From positions 1-32,275 of the forward strand of contig SCQH01000017.1 in NCBI GenBank assembly GCA_004321925.1: DNA of 32,275 bases, read 5' to 3'. The notes under the pieces were generated by a model that worked only from the letters and a program-made list of their open reading frames with translations, was not told the DNA's origin and did no database searches. Each line of letters begins with the position of its first letter. Position 1 is the first letter of the stretch. The DNA is from Nitrospirota bacterium. GTDB lineage: Bacteria > Nitrospirota > Thermodesulfovibrionia > Thermodesulfovibrionales > UBA6898. The position numbers were made by a program, and so were the translations under genes. Of the stretch, positions 24,176 through 30,883 are shown piece by piece.

Positions 24176-25334
24176 GACGGTCATGATCGTGGCAGGGGAG
24201 ACCTCGGGTGAGTTGTACGGGGCCCTGCTTGCTGCGGCACTCAGGGAGAAAAGGCCGGACCTGGACCTGATAGGCATCGGCGGAGAGAGGATGAGGGAGG
24301 CCGGTGTCACCCTCGTTGCCGGCATATCCAGTGCCTTTGGTTTTGCCGAGGTCATTGCCTCCATCAGGGAATTAAAGAGGACGTTCCAGAAGGCCGTTGA
24401 TGCGCTCAACAGCCGGAAGCCTTCCGTCCTGGTGCTTATCGACTATCCTGATTTCAACCTCAAACTTGCCGAAAAAGCGAGAAACCTTCATATCAAGGTC
24501 CTTTATTATGTGAGCCCTCAGGTGTGGGTCTGGCGGAAGAACAGGATCCATACGATCGCCAGGCTGGTTGACAAAATGGCGGTGATCCTGCCTTTTGAAG
24601 AGAAGATCTACCGGGACATAGGAGTTGACTGCGAGTTTGTCGGCCACCCGGTCCTTGACGAACTGAAGGGGATGTCCCTGCAGAAAGAGGATCTGAAAAG
24701 GGAACTGGGGCTCAGGCCCGGCGTCCCTCTGATCTCACTCCTCCCCGGCAGCCGGACACATGAGATAAATAAACTCCTGCCCGTCATGACAGAGGTGATC
24801 AGGGAATGCAGGCAGGAGTTCAAAGATATCCAGTTCTGCATACCCTTTGCCCCGAACACGGATATGGAAAAATACCGGCAGGAGATCAGCCTGCTTGAGC
24901 AGGAAGGCGTCAGGATAAACCAGGGCAAGGCGGTCAAGGCCCTTGCTGCCTCAGACTGCGCCGTTGTCGCCTCTGGGACCGCCTCTCTGCAGGCTGTTCT
25001 GCTCGGCATTCCTCTCGTGGTCATTTACAAGGTCTCATCAATAAGCTACTGGATCGGCAGGATGGTCCTGGAAGGGAAATATATGACCCTTGCCAACATA
25101 CTCTCCGACAGAGAGATCGTCCGGGAGTTTCTGCAGGCAGATGCTTCAGCCGCTAATGTCAGCAAGGAGCTCAAAAGGCTCATGACAGACAGCAGGTACC
25201 GGGAGAATGCGCTTGAGGCCTACAGCAGGGTGCAGGAGATGTTTAACGGCAAAAAGGCCTCCGACAGGGTATCGGATATGGTGCTGCAATTGATCGGCAA
25301 GGTGCATAACTCTTCATTGATCAAAGAAGGCTGA
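24168..25334 (+). CDS. lpxB: Lipid-A-disaccharide synthase
   Basis: LpxB (GT19) condenses UDP-diacyl-glucosamine with lipid X at the inner face of the cytoplasmic membrane. The 388-residue length is typical. Recognisable motifs are GETSGELYGA at the N-terminus, YYVSPQVWVWRKNR in the middle, VGHPVLDEL, SLLPGSRTHEIN and the nucleotide-binding VASGTASLQAVLLGIPLVV. The start is ATG 24168, overlapping the aminotransferase gene by 8 nt; an in-frame codon at 24063 would add an Arg-rich sequence that is only a shadow of that gene. waaA begins on the base after the stop. With the upstream pair the acceptor and donor probably carry 3-amide acyl chains. Confidence 0.95.
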   Translation: MSETVMIVAGETSGELYGALLAAALREKRPDLDLIGIGGERMREAGVTLVAGISSAFGFAEVIASIRELKRTFQKAVDALNSRKPSVLVLIDYPDFNLKLAEKARNLHIKVLYYVSPQVWVWRKNRIHTIARLVDKMAVILPFEEKIYRDIGVDCEFVGHPVLDELKGMSLQKEDLKRELGLRPGVPLISLLPGSRTHEINKLLPVMTEVIRECRQEFKDIQFCIPFAPNTDMEKYRQEISLLEQEGVRINQGKAVKALAASDCAVVASGTASLQAVLLGIPLVVIYKVSSISYWIGRMVLEGKYMTLANILSDREIVREFLQADASAANVSKELKRLMTDSRYRENALEAYSRVQEMFNGKKASDRVSDMVLQLIGKVHNSSLIKEG

Positions 25335-26582
25335 ATGTTCTTTATCTACAGCATGGTGTATACCGCTGCAGCTCTGATACTGTTCTTTCCCCAGTATCTG
25401 AAGCGTCCGCAGGCCCTCAGAAGAAAATGGCTCAGGAACAAGCTCGGCATATTCGACCTTGATCCCGGGATCAAGACCCCTGTCTGGGTACATGCCGTAT
25501 CGGTCGGCGAGGTCACTGCGGCGATCCCTTTTCTGAACAGGCTGAAGGCCGATCATCCGGCCCAGCCGGTCATTGTCTCCACCATCACCGACACCGGGCA
25601 GAACGTTGCAATGGCTAAAATGCCTGCAGGAACAACAGTTGTCTACATGCCCTTTGATATCGGGTTCATTCTCAGGAGATGTCTTGGCAGGGTCAGCCCC
25701 AGGCTCTTTATCGTTGTCGAGACAGAGATCTGGCCAGGCATCTTCAGGGCGGCCTCAAAATGCGGGGCGACGGTCATCATGCTCAACGGGAGGCTCTCGG
25801 AAAAATCCTGCAGGGGCTACCGGCTGCTGCCTCATTTCATGAAGAGGGTCCTCGGCTATGTCAGCGTTTTCGGGATGCAGGACAAAGCCAGCGCCGGAAG
25901 AATGGAGCGTATTGGCGCGGACAATGCCCGGATATTCGTTACCGGCAATTTCAAGTTTGACACGCCCGGCCAGCGAGAGATCCCCTTATGGGCGAAGGCC
26001 CTTGGGAGTCCCCTGGTCATAGCAGGCAGTACCCATGCAGGAGAGGAAGAGCTGATCATCTCTGCTTTCAGGGAGAACCTTGAGCGCTTCCCTGACCTCA
26101 GGCTGATCCTTGCCCCCCGGCATCCTGAAAGGTTTTCCGAGGTTGAGGACCTTCTCAGAAAAAGCGGGCTCCCGTTCATAAAACGGACCGACATCGATGA
26201 ACTGCGGCTCTCAGAATACAAGGTAAAACGTATTGTCCTTCTTGACAGTATCGGGGAGTTGTCGGCTGTTTACGGGGCAGGGGACATTGCCGTGATCGGC
26301 AAGAGCTTTCTCGGATACGGCGGTCAGAACCCCCTTGAACCGGCCCTGTTGGGGAAGGCGGTCATCTGCGGTCCCCATATGGAGAATTTTTCGTTTATGC
26401 CTGAGTTCTACGAGAACGGAGCAGCCTTCCAGGTCGAACAGAACGGCCTCGCCAAGATGATAAGGAATCTTCTTACCGAGCCGGGGAAGGCACAGAAGGC
26501 AGGGGACAGGGCACGGGAACTCTCGGAGAAGAATGCCGGGGCCGTCCAAAGGTCTCTGGAGATCATCAGGCAGTACCTTTAA
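25335..26582 (+). CDS. waaA: 3-deoxy-D-manno-octulosonic acid (Kdo) transferase
   Basis: WaaA (KdtA, GT30) adds Kdo from CMP-Kdo to the lipid A precursor. The 415-residue protein has an N-terminal membrane anchor (about 2-20) and then the family pattern: RRKWLRNKLGIF, WVHAVSVGEVTAAIPFLNRL with the catalytic Glu, and VVETEIWPGIFRAA. The C-terminal domain has the nucleotide-sugar site (IAGSTHAGEEELI, KSFLGYGGQNPLEPALLGK). It follows lpxB with no spacer, so the two are coupled. How many Kdo units it adds cannot be told from sequence. No lauroyl/myristoyl transferase gene follows in this window. Confidence 0.95.
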   Translation: MFFIYSMVYTAAALILFFPQYLKRPQALRRKWLRNKLGIFDLDPGIKTPVWVHAVSVGEVTAAIPFLNRLKADHPAQPVIVSTITDTGQNVAMAKMPAGTTVVYMPFDIGFILRRCLGRVSPRLFIVVETEIWPGIFRAASKCGATVIMLNGRLSEKSCRGYRLLPHFMKRVLGYVSVFGMQDKASAGRMERIGADNARIFVTGNFKFDTPGQREIPLWAKALGSPLVIAGSTHAGEEELIISAFRENLERFPDLRLILAPRHPERFSEVEDLLRKSGLPFIKRTDIDELRLSEYKVKRIVLLDSIGELSAVYGAGDIAVIGKSFLGYGGQNPLEPALLGKAVICGPHMENFSFMPEFYENGAAFQVEQNGLAKMIRNLLTEPGKAQKAGDRARELSEKNAGAVQRSLEIIRQYL

Positions 26583-26606
26583 ATCAAATGTTGCAAAGGA
26601 GGATTC

Positions 26607-26981
26607 ATGGCCACGTGGTATGAGGGACTGCCCGATGACGCGGTGGTCCCTGAGGCGGACAGGATGTACCGGCAGGAGATCAACAGGGTCAGGGAGGGGC
26701 TTTCAAAGGGGCTTGGGTTCGAAGAGGCCATTAAAGCGATAGAGGAAAAGGACGAAGGTCTGAGGCAGGCCATTATTGACGATGTCCTGAAGGTGCTGAT
26801 AGCCGAAGAGCATTTTGCCGGGGGAGTTTCTCTGAGTGAGATGGCAAAGAGGCTGAAGCTGACTGTCAGGCGGCTTGAGGCGGCCAGAAAGAGCATGCTT
26901 GACGAAGTGGTCGGGGACGCAGCGATGCGGGAGTATCTGCAGGAGCTTGATCCGAATGACCCGGGCCGCACTGATGCCTGA
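26607..26981 (+). CDS. Small protein of unknown function with HTH-like region
   Basis: A 124-residue soluble, very acidic and helical protein with no cysteine. Residues 76-100 (FAGGVSLSEMAKRLKLTVRRLEAARKS, given here as the region rather than a motif) read like a helix-turn-helix with a possible recognition helix. No family is recognised, so a DNA-binding role is only a suggestion. Start ATG 26607 has AAGGAGG at ideal distance. It follows waaA by 24 nt and is probably the last gene of the lipid A transcription unit, because a separate promoter stands before the next gene. Confidence 0.68.
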   Translation: MATWYEGLPDDAVVPEADRMYRQEINRVREGLSKGLGFEEAIKAIEEKDEGLRQAIIDDVLKVLIAEEHFAGGVSLSEMAKRLKLTVRRLEAARKSMLDEVVGDAAMREYLQELDPNDPGRTDA

Positions 26982-26983
26982 AA

Positions 26984-27013
26984 TTGTCTTGACAGGAATC
27001 AAAGAGTTATAAT
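26984..27013 (+). promoter_or_regulatory. Promoter of the L,D-transpeptidase gene
   Basis: TTGTCT (26984-26989), spacer 18 nt, TATAAT (27008-27013). An overlapping TTGACA at 26989 is too close (13 nt). The -10 box ends 6 nt before ATG 27020 and there is no Shine-Dalgarno, so the transcript is probably leaderless. Confidence 0.6.
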
Positions 27014-27019
27014 TTTATC

Positions 27020-27919
27020 ATGAGAAGTTTTATAGGCATCCTCCTCCTGTTCTTTGCTGCATCAGTGGCGCAGGCCACGATGATCATCGGAGAAGAAGGT
27101 TTTTACACGGTAAAAAAGGGGGATACTCTGGACCTGATAGGCGCACGGCTTGGTGTATACTGGAAGCAGATCGTCAGGGAAAACAGGCTGGACCCCCAGA
27201 AGCCGCTGAAAAAAGGCACCAAGCTTAAGGTTGACACACGCAGAATAGTGCCGCAGGTGATCGATAACGGCATCATTGTGAACATCCCCGACAGGACCCT
27301 CTATTATTTTAAGGAGGGCCAGGTCGAGGCTGCCTTCCCTGTTGCCCTCGGTATGCGCCCCCGCGAGGAGGCGGCCGACTGGACAACACCTCTGGGGAAG
27401 TTCACGATCCTGAGAAAAGAGAAGAACCCGGCCTGGTATGTTCCCAAATCCATACAGGAGGAGATGGAGGAGGAGGGAAAGCCTGTTGAAACGATCGTCC
27501 CGCCCGGTCCTGATAATCCGCTCGGCAGGTATGCGATGAAGACATCAATTCCGGGGATCCTGATACATGAGACGATCAAGCCCCGGTCGATCTATCAGTA
27601 CCGGAGCCATGGCTGCATACGGGTGATGCCTGAGCATATGGAGCACTTCTTCGATAAGGTCGAGGTCAACACCCCGGGCGAACTGATCTATGTCCCGGTG
27701 AAGGTTGCCGTGTCAGAGGAAGGGCACGTTTTTCTTGAGGCGCACGGAGATGTATATAAAAAAGGCAGGAACCTGAAGGCAGAGACGCGCGAGGCAATAG
27801 AAAAGCTCGGCCTTTCGGAAAGGGTGGACTGGCGGAAGGTGGAGAAGGTACTAAAAGAGAAGGCTGGTGTCCCCAGAGATGTTACGCTGGCTGACAGGAC
27901 CCCAAAGGAGAGGATATAA
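27020..27919 (+). CDS. LysM and L,D-transpeptidase (YkuD) cell-wall protein
   Basis: A 299-residue exported protein. A signal peptide covers residues 1-19 (cleavage after AQA). A LysM peptidoglycan-binding domain is at about 28-71 (FYTVKKGDTLDLIG). The YkuD catalytic domain runs from about 84 to 220, with His183 (ILIHET) and the active-site SHGCIRV, His197 and Cys199. The domain makes 3-3 peptide crosslinks between meso-DAP residues or attaches proteins to peptidoglycan in the periplasm. The C-terminal 80 residues are charged and helical (TREAIEKLGL, VEKVLKEKAG) and may be an extra substrate or wall-binding part. The gene seems to have its own promoter and a leaderless start. The next gene begins immediately after its stop. 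Confidence 0.92.
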   Translation: MRSFIGILLLFFAASVAQATMIIGEEGFYTVKKGDTLDLIGARLGVYWKQIVRENRLDPQKPLKKGTKLKVDTRRIVPQVIDNGIIVNIPDRTLYYFKEGQVEAAFPVALGMRPREEAADWTTPLGKFTILRKEKNPAWYVPKSIQEEMEEEGKPVETIVPPGPDNPLGRYAMKTSIPGILIHETIKPRSIYQYRSHGCIRVMPEHMEHFFDKVEVNTPGELIYVPVKVAVSEEGHVFLEAHGDVYKKGRNLKAETREAIEKLGLSERVDWRKVEKVLKEKAGVPRDVTLADRTPKERI

Positions 27920-28576
27920 ATGCACAAGCAAGAGACGATAAAGACAAAGGTCTTTCAGGCTGCTATCAACTTTGTTCGGGAGCATCATCCTGATGCGATC
28001 GATGCGGCCTATAAATATTACTGGGATGACCAGCAGCCGGATGAATTCATGCAGGGCATGGCCCTTGAGCTCGGCTTCATGAATTTTGAGGACTGGCTGA
28101 TCTTTGACTATAAGGCAAATGAGGAGAAGGAGACGTTTCTCACCATCTATAGCAAGTGCGACCCCTGTCTGAGCGCAGAGGAAAAAGCGGTCATTGAGGC
28201 GACACAGGATTCGTTTCTGAGCTTCTATGAGGTCCTGTCTGTCTCTGAGGACAAGAGGGTTCTGCTCAAAGACCTGCTCTGCGGCGGAGATTTTCTTCTG
28301 GGAGACAAGAACCTGACCAGGGGACTCAACGTGGGCGATATCTTTGCGACAAGACTCCTGTTCCTTGATGATACTTACGTGATAGGCGGGTGTGTCTATC
28401 CCTACAGCGCAGAGCAGAAACAGCAGATCCTCAGATATGTCGACGTGCAGTTCGGAAGATATAAGAGGAATGTGCGTCAGGATGGGACGATCGAGAACTA
28501 TCTCAAAGACTATGGAGATGTCTTCAATATCATCTGGATGAATTACTTCCTAGACCCTTCGGCCAACGAGGTCTGA
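27920..28576 (+). CDS. Unknown 218-aa protein coupled to the L,D-transpeptidase gene
   Basis: I do not recognise this protein. It is soluble and acidic, with no signal peptide or membrane helix. It is rich in aromatic residues and has the clusters AAYKYYWDDQQPDEFMQGMALELGF, given here only as its residue range of about 30-54, and IWMNYFLDPS at the C-terminus. Five cysteines are scattered (including KCDPC at 74-78). The ATG directly follows the TAA of the transpeptidase gene, and its ribosome site AAGGAGAGG lies inside that gene, so they form one unit. Cytoplasmic location of a partner of a periplasmic enzyme is puzzling; the function should be left open. Confidence 0.72.
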   Translation: MHKQETIKTKVFQAAINFVREHHPDAIDAAYKYYWDDQQPDEFMQGMALELGFMNFEDWLIFDYKANEEKETFLTIYSKCDPCLSAEEKAVIEATQDSFLSFYEVLSVSEDKRVLLKDLLCGGDFLLGDKNLTRGLNVGDIFATRLLFLDDTYVIGGCVYPYSAEQKQQILRYVDVQFGRYKRNVRQDGTIENYLKDYGDVFNIIWMNYFLDPSANEV

Positions 28577-28599
28577 CAGGGGCCTGCTGCGGCCCCCTG
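28577..28599 (+). terminator. GC-rich hairpin after the 218-aa gene
   Basis: CAGGGGCC (28577-28584) pairs with GGCCCC.TG (28591-28599) with one bulged C, loop TGCTGC. No T tract follows, so termination would be weak or Rho-dependent. Confidence 0.35.
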
Positions 28600-28692
28600 A
28601 CGCCTGAGTGCCCTTTCCCCCCGGCCTCCTGATGTATCGTATCCCTGCCCCGGCCCGGCGCTGCTTGTTTTGGAGCATGTTGAACGGGCTTT

Positions 28693-28703
28693 TGTGATAT
28701 AAT
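28693..28703 (+). promoter_or_regulatory. Extended -10 box of hisC
   Basis: TGTGATATAAT at 28693-28703 ends 8 nt before ATG 28712. Transcription would begin 1-2 nt before the start codon, so hisC mRNA is probably leaderless. No Shine-Dalgarno is visible. The remaining spacer (28600-28692) holds nothing I can name. Confidence 0.5.
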
Positions 28704-28711
28704 CAGCGGAT

Positions 28712-29746
28712 ATGAATATCAAACGACTTGTCAGGAAAGATGTGGCCTCTTTGAAGGCTTATAATGCAACGGAGATCCCCTGCAGGATCAAACTGGACGC
28801 CAATGAAAGCCCTTATGGATTTGCTGCAGCCTTAAAGGCGGTCAGCACGGTCCGCACGAACAGGTACCCTGATCCTGAGGCAAAGGGGCTCAAGGATCTC
28901 CTTGCAAAAGACCTCGGGGTAAGACCTGACAATATCCTCCAGGGCAACGGCTCGGATGAGCTTATCTATTGCCTGATCGCCACCTTCGGCGGTCCGGTCC
29001 TCTTCCCTGTCCCAACTTTTTCGATGTACGGGGTAATAGCGCAGGCCCTCGGAGAAAAGAGGTCTGCCGTCCGGCTCAATGCTGACTTCGACCTCGACAG
29101 CGAAAAGATGCTGGCGGCCATCAAAAAAGATAAGCCTAAGCTTGTCTTCCTGAGCAGCCCGAACAACCCGACCGGCAACTGTTATTCTGCAGAAAAGATC
29201 CTCGCGGTCATAGAGGCCTCGAAAGGGATCGTGGTCGTCGACGAGGCATACCAGCCCTTTTCGAGCGAGAAGGGTTTTCTCCCGCTCCTGAAAGACTATA
29301 AGAACCTTGTCATCCTGCGGACCCTGAGCAAGACAGGCCTGGCGGCCCTGAGGCTCGGCTTCATGATCGCTGACCCTGAGATCGTCGAAGAGGTGAACAA
29401 GGTGAGGCTGCCCTTCAATGTCAATGCCCTTTCACAGGTAGTAGCTGCTGCAGCCCTGAAGGAAAAGAGGCAGCTGGCCGGATTTATAAAAGTGATCATT
29501 GCAGAGCGCGACAGGCTGCTCAGCGCTATGGACAAGATAACGGGAGTAAGACCGTTCCCGTCCGAGGCCAATTTTATCCTGTTTAAGGTCAAGGACCCTG
29601 ACAGGGTCTATCGCCTGCTGCTGAAAAAAGGGATGCTGGTGAGGAACCTCAATGGCGTACTGAAGGGCTGCCTTAGGGTGACTGCAGGGACGCCGCCTGA
29701 GAATACTGCTTTTCTGGCAGCACTCAGCGAAATACAGAAGGGTTAA
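28712..29746 (+). CDS. hisC: Histidinol-phosphate aminotransferase
   Basis: HisC converts imidazole-acetol phosphate plus glutamate to histidinol phosphate (histidine synthesis). It is a 344-residue class I/II PLP aminotransferase. The sequence shows LDANESPYGF (28-37), RYPDPEAKGLKDLLA, QGNGSDELI, SSPNNPTGN (about 148-156), VVDEAY with Asp177 and Tyr180, and the Schiff-base Lys207 in LRTLSKTGLAALRLGF. The N-terminal ANESP and RYPDP favour HisC over aspartate aminotransferase. Start ATG 28712 fits the box just upstream. hisB follows 30 nt later; hisA, hisF, hisH and hisG are not in this window, so the pathway is split across the genome. Confidence 0.93.
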   Translation: MNIKRLVRKDVASLKAYNATEIPCRIKLDANESPYGFAAALKAVSTVRTNRYPDPEAKGLKDLLAKDLGVRPDNILQGNGSDELIYCLIATFGGPVLFPVPTFSMYGVIAQALGEKRSAVRLNADFDLDSEKMLAAIKKDKPKLVFLSSPNNPTGNCYSAEKILAVIEASKGIVVVDEAYQPFSSEKGFLPLLKDYKNLVILRTLSKTGLAALRLGFMIADPEIVEEVNKVRLPFNVNALSQVVAAAALKEKRQLAGFIKVIIAERDRLLSAMDKITGVRPFPSEANFILFKVKDPDRVYRLLLKKGMLVRNLNGVLKGCLRVTAGTPPENTAFLAALSEIQKG

Positions 29747-29776
29747 ATTCCGGGCTGACAGGAGAATAGCAAAGCC

Positions 29777-30364
29777 ATGAGAAGATCAAAGATCCAACGC
29801 AAGACCAAAGAGACAGATATAGCGATAGACCTGAACCTCGACGGGGAAGGAAAATACTCGGTGCGGACCTCCATCCCGTTTCTGGACCATATGCTTTCGC
29901 TGATGTCCAAGCATGGCCTCTTTGACCTGACGATCAGGGCAAAAGGCGATATCGAGATCGACGATCATCACACGGTTGAGGATGTCGGCATTGCCCTGGG
30001 CAAGGCCTTAAAGCAGGCCCTTGGGGATATGAAGGGGATATCGAGATACGGGCAGGCCTCGGTGCCGATGGATGAGACCCTCGCCTCGGCCATCCTCGAC
30101 ATAAGCGGGAGGCCCTATCTTGTCTATAAGGTGGAGTTCTCGAAAAAGAGCAAACTAAAGGAGTTCGACCCTGACCTTATCGAAGACTTCATGCATGGGT
30201 TTGTGGCCAACGCCGGCGTAACCCTTCATATCAACGTGGCCTACGGCAGAAACACCCACCATATCATTGAGGCTGTCTTCAAGGCCCTCGGTCGGGCGCT
30301 CAGGCAGGCGGTCCAGATCGACCCGCGCGTCAAGGGTGTCCCCTCGACAAAAGGAAAACTGTAG
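29777..30364 (+). CDS. hisB: Imidazoleglycerol-phosphate dehydratase
   Basis: HisB removes water from imidazoleglycerol phosphate to give imidazole-acetol phosphate, the substrate of HisC. The 195-residue length is that of the stand-alone enzyme, without a fused histidinol phosphatase. Manganese-binding and catalytic His/Glu motifs are intact: PFLDHML (about 34-40), [14 protein letters not shown] (about 62-75), [14 protein letters not shown] and [18 protein letters not shown] near the C-terminus. Start ATG 29777, with GGAG upstream and a 30-nt gap from hisC. The two form a short operon; a hairpin follows about 50 nt after the stop. Confidence 0.96.
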   Translation: MRRSKIQRKTKETDIAIDLNLDGEGKYSVRTSIPFLDHMLSLMSKHGLFDLTIRAKGDIEIDDHHTVEDVGIALGKALKQALGDMKGISRYGQASVPMDETLASAILDISGRPYLVYKVEFSKKSKLKEFDPDLIEDFMHGFVANAGVTLHINVAYGRNTHHIIEAVFKALGRALRQAVQIDPRVKGVPSTKGKL

Positions 30365-30416
30365 ACCGGACATAGGGGTAAGAAGAAGGCGGGGCAGAAT
30401 ATTTTCGCTCATTCTC

Positions 30417-30437
30417 GTCCCGGCGAACTGCCGGGAC
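30417..30437 (+). terminator. Hairpin after hisB
   Basis: GTCCCGGC (30417-30424) pairs perfectly with GCCGGGAC (30430-30437), loop GAACT. Only TTTT after a short GC stretch follows, so it is a modest terminator or a repeat element. Confidence 0.4.
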
Positions 30438-30510
30438 TCCGAGGCTTTTACCTCTATGCTCCATGCTCACTCTTTAGGTTCTATTAACCCGGCAATTGAA
30501 TATCCCAATC

Positions 30511-30576
30511 TGTCATCCCCGCTTGTCGGGGATCCTTCTTTGTTTTCGGAGAGATTCCGGACAAGCCGGAATGACA
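30511..30576. repeat. Inverted repeat bounded by TGTCAT/ATGACA
   Basis: Left arm 30511-30532 starts TGTCATCCCCGCTTGTCGGG; right arm 30554-30576 is its imperfect reverse complement ending in GGAATGACA. Each arm is itself a small hairpin: CCCCG-CTTGT-CGGGG and TCCGG-ACAAG-CCGGA. This is the look of a dispersed intergenic repeat known from many sulfate-reducer genomes; copy number must be tested. Confidence 0.65.
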
Positions 30577-30627
30577 AAGTATACGCAAAGACTATGACGT
30601 TGGGTCTAAGTTAAAGACCTCTTCAAT

Positions 30628-30652
30628 AATTCAAAGTTAAGAATTCAAAATT
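30628..30652. repeat. Direct repeat copy 1 (25 nt, A+T-rich)
   Basis: The core TTAAGAATTCAAAATT at 30637-30652 is identical to the second copy; over 25 nt the copies differ at two positions. They lie 75 nt apart. Confidence 0.6.
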
Positions 30653-30702
30653 CAAAATTTCTTTGCGCTATGCCCTATGCCTTTGCTCTTCGGATAACTC
30701 AA

Positions 30703-30727
30703 AACTCAAAATTAAGAATTCAAAATT
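30703..30727. repeat. Direct repeat copy 2 (25 nt, A+T-rich)
   Basis: Second copy of the 25-nt unit, with core TTAAGAATTCAAAATT at 30712-30727. Confidence 0.6.
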
Positions 30728-30789
30728 GTTCTTAAGTTTTTATTTGCGCAGGGAAACCTGAAATCATAGCATAATAATCAGAAAAAAGA

Positions 30790-30809
30790 ACCTGTCAGTT
30801 CTGACAGGT
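30790..30809. repeat. Near-perfect palindrome ACCTGTCAG-TT-CTGACAGGT
   Basis: Nine-bp arms around TT. It lies about 75 nt before the transglutaminase-like gene. It could be an operator, a transposon-end remnant or a dispersed palindrome; nothing else in the window matches it. Confidence 0.5.
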
Positions 30810-30883
30810 GACATGTTTGGGAGGCCCATATATACTTTGCGGGTGGCGGTACATTTAAGCCGAAAAGCATAGGGGGGATCGGG

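Larger units (their letters stand above)
30365..30883. other. 519-nt gene-free intergenic region rich in repeats
   Basis: No coding region is supported here. Besides the separately listed hairpins and repeats it is A+T-rich (30600-30760) and low in complexity. It separates hisB from the exported transglutaminase-like gene. The build-up of several repeat types suggests a tolerated insertion site or the remains of mobile DNA. Confidence 0.6.
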
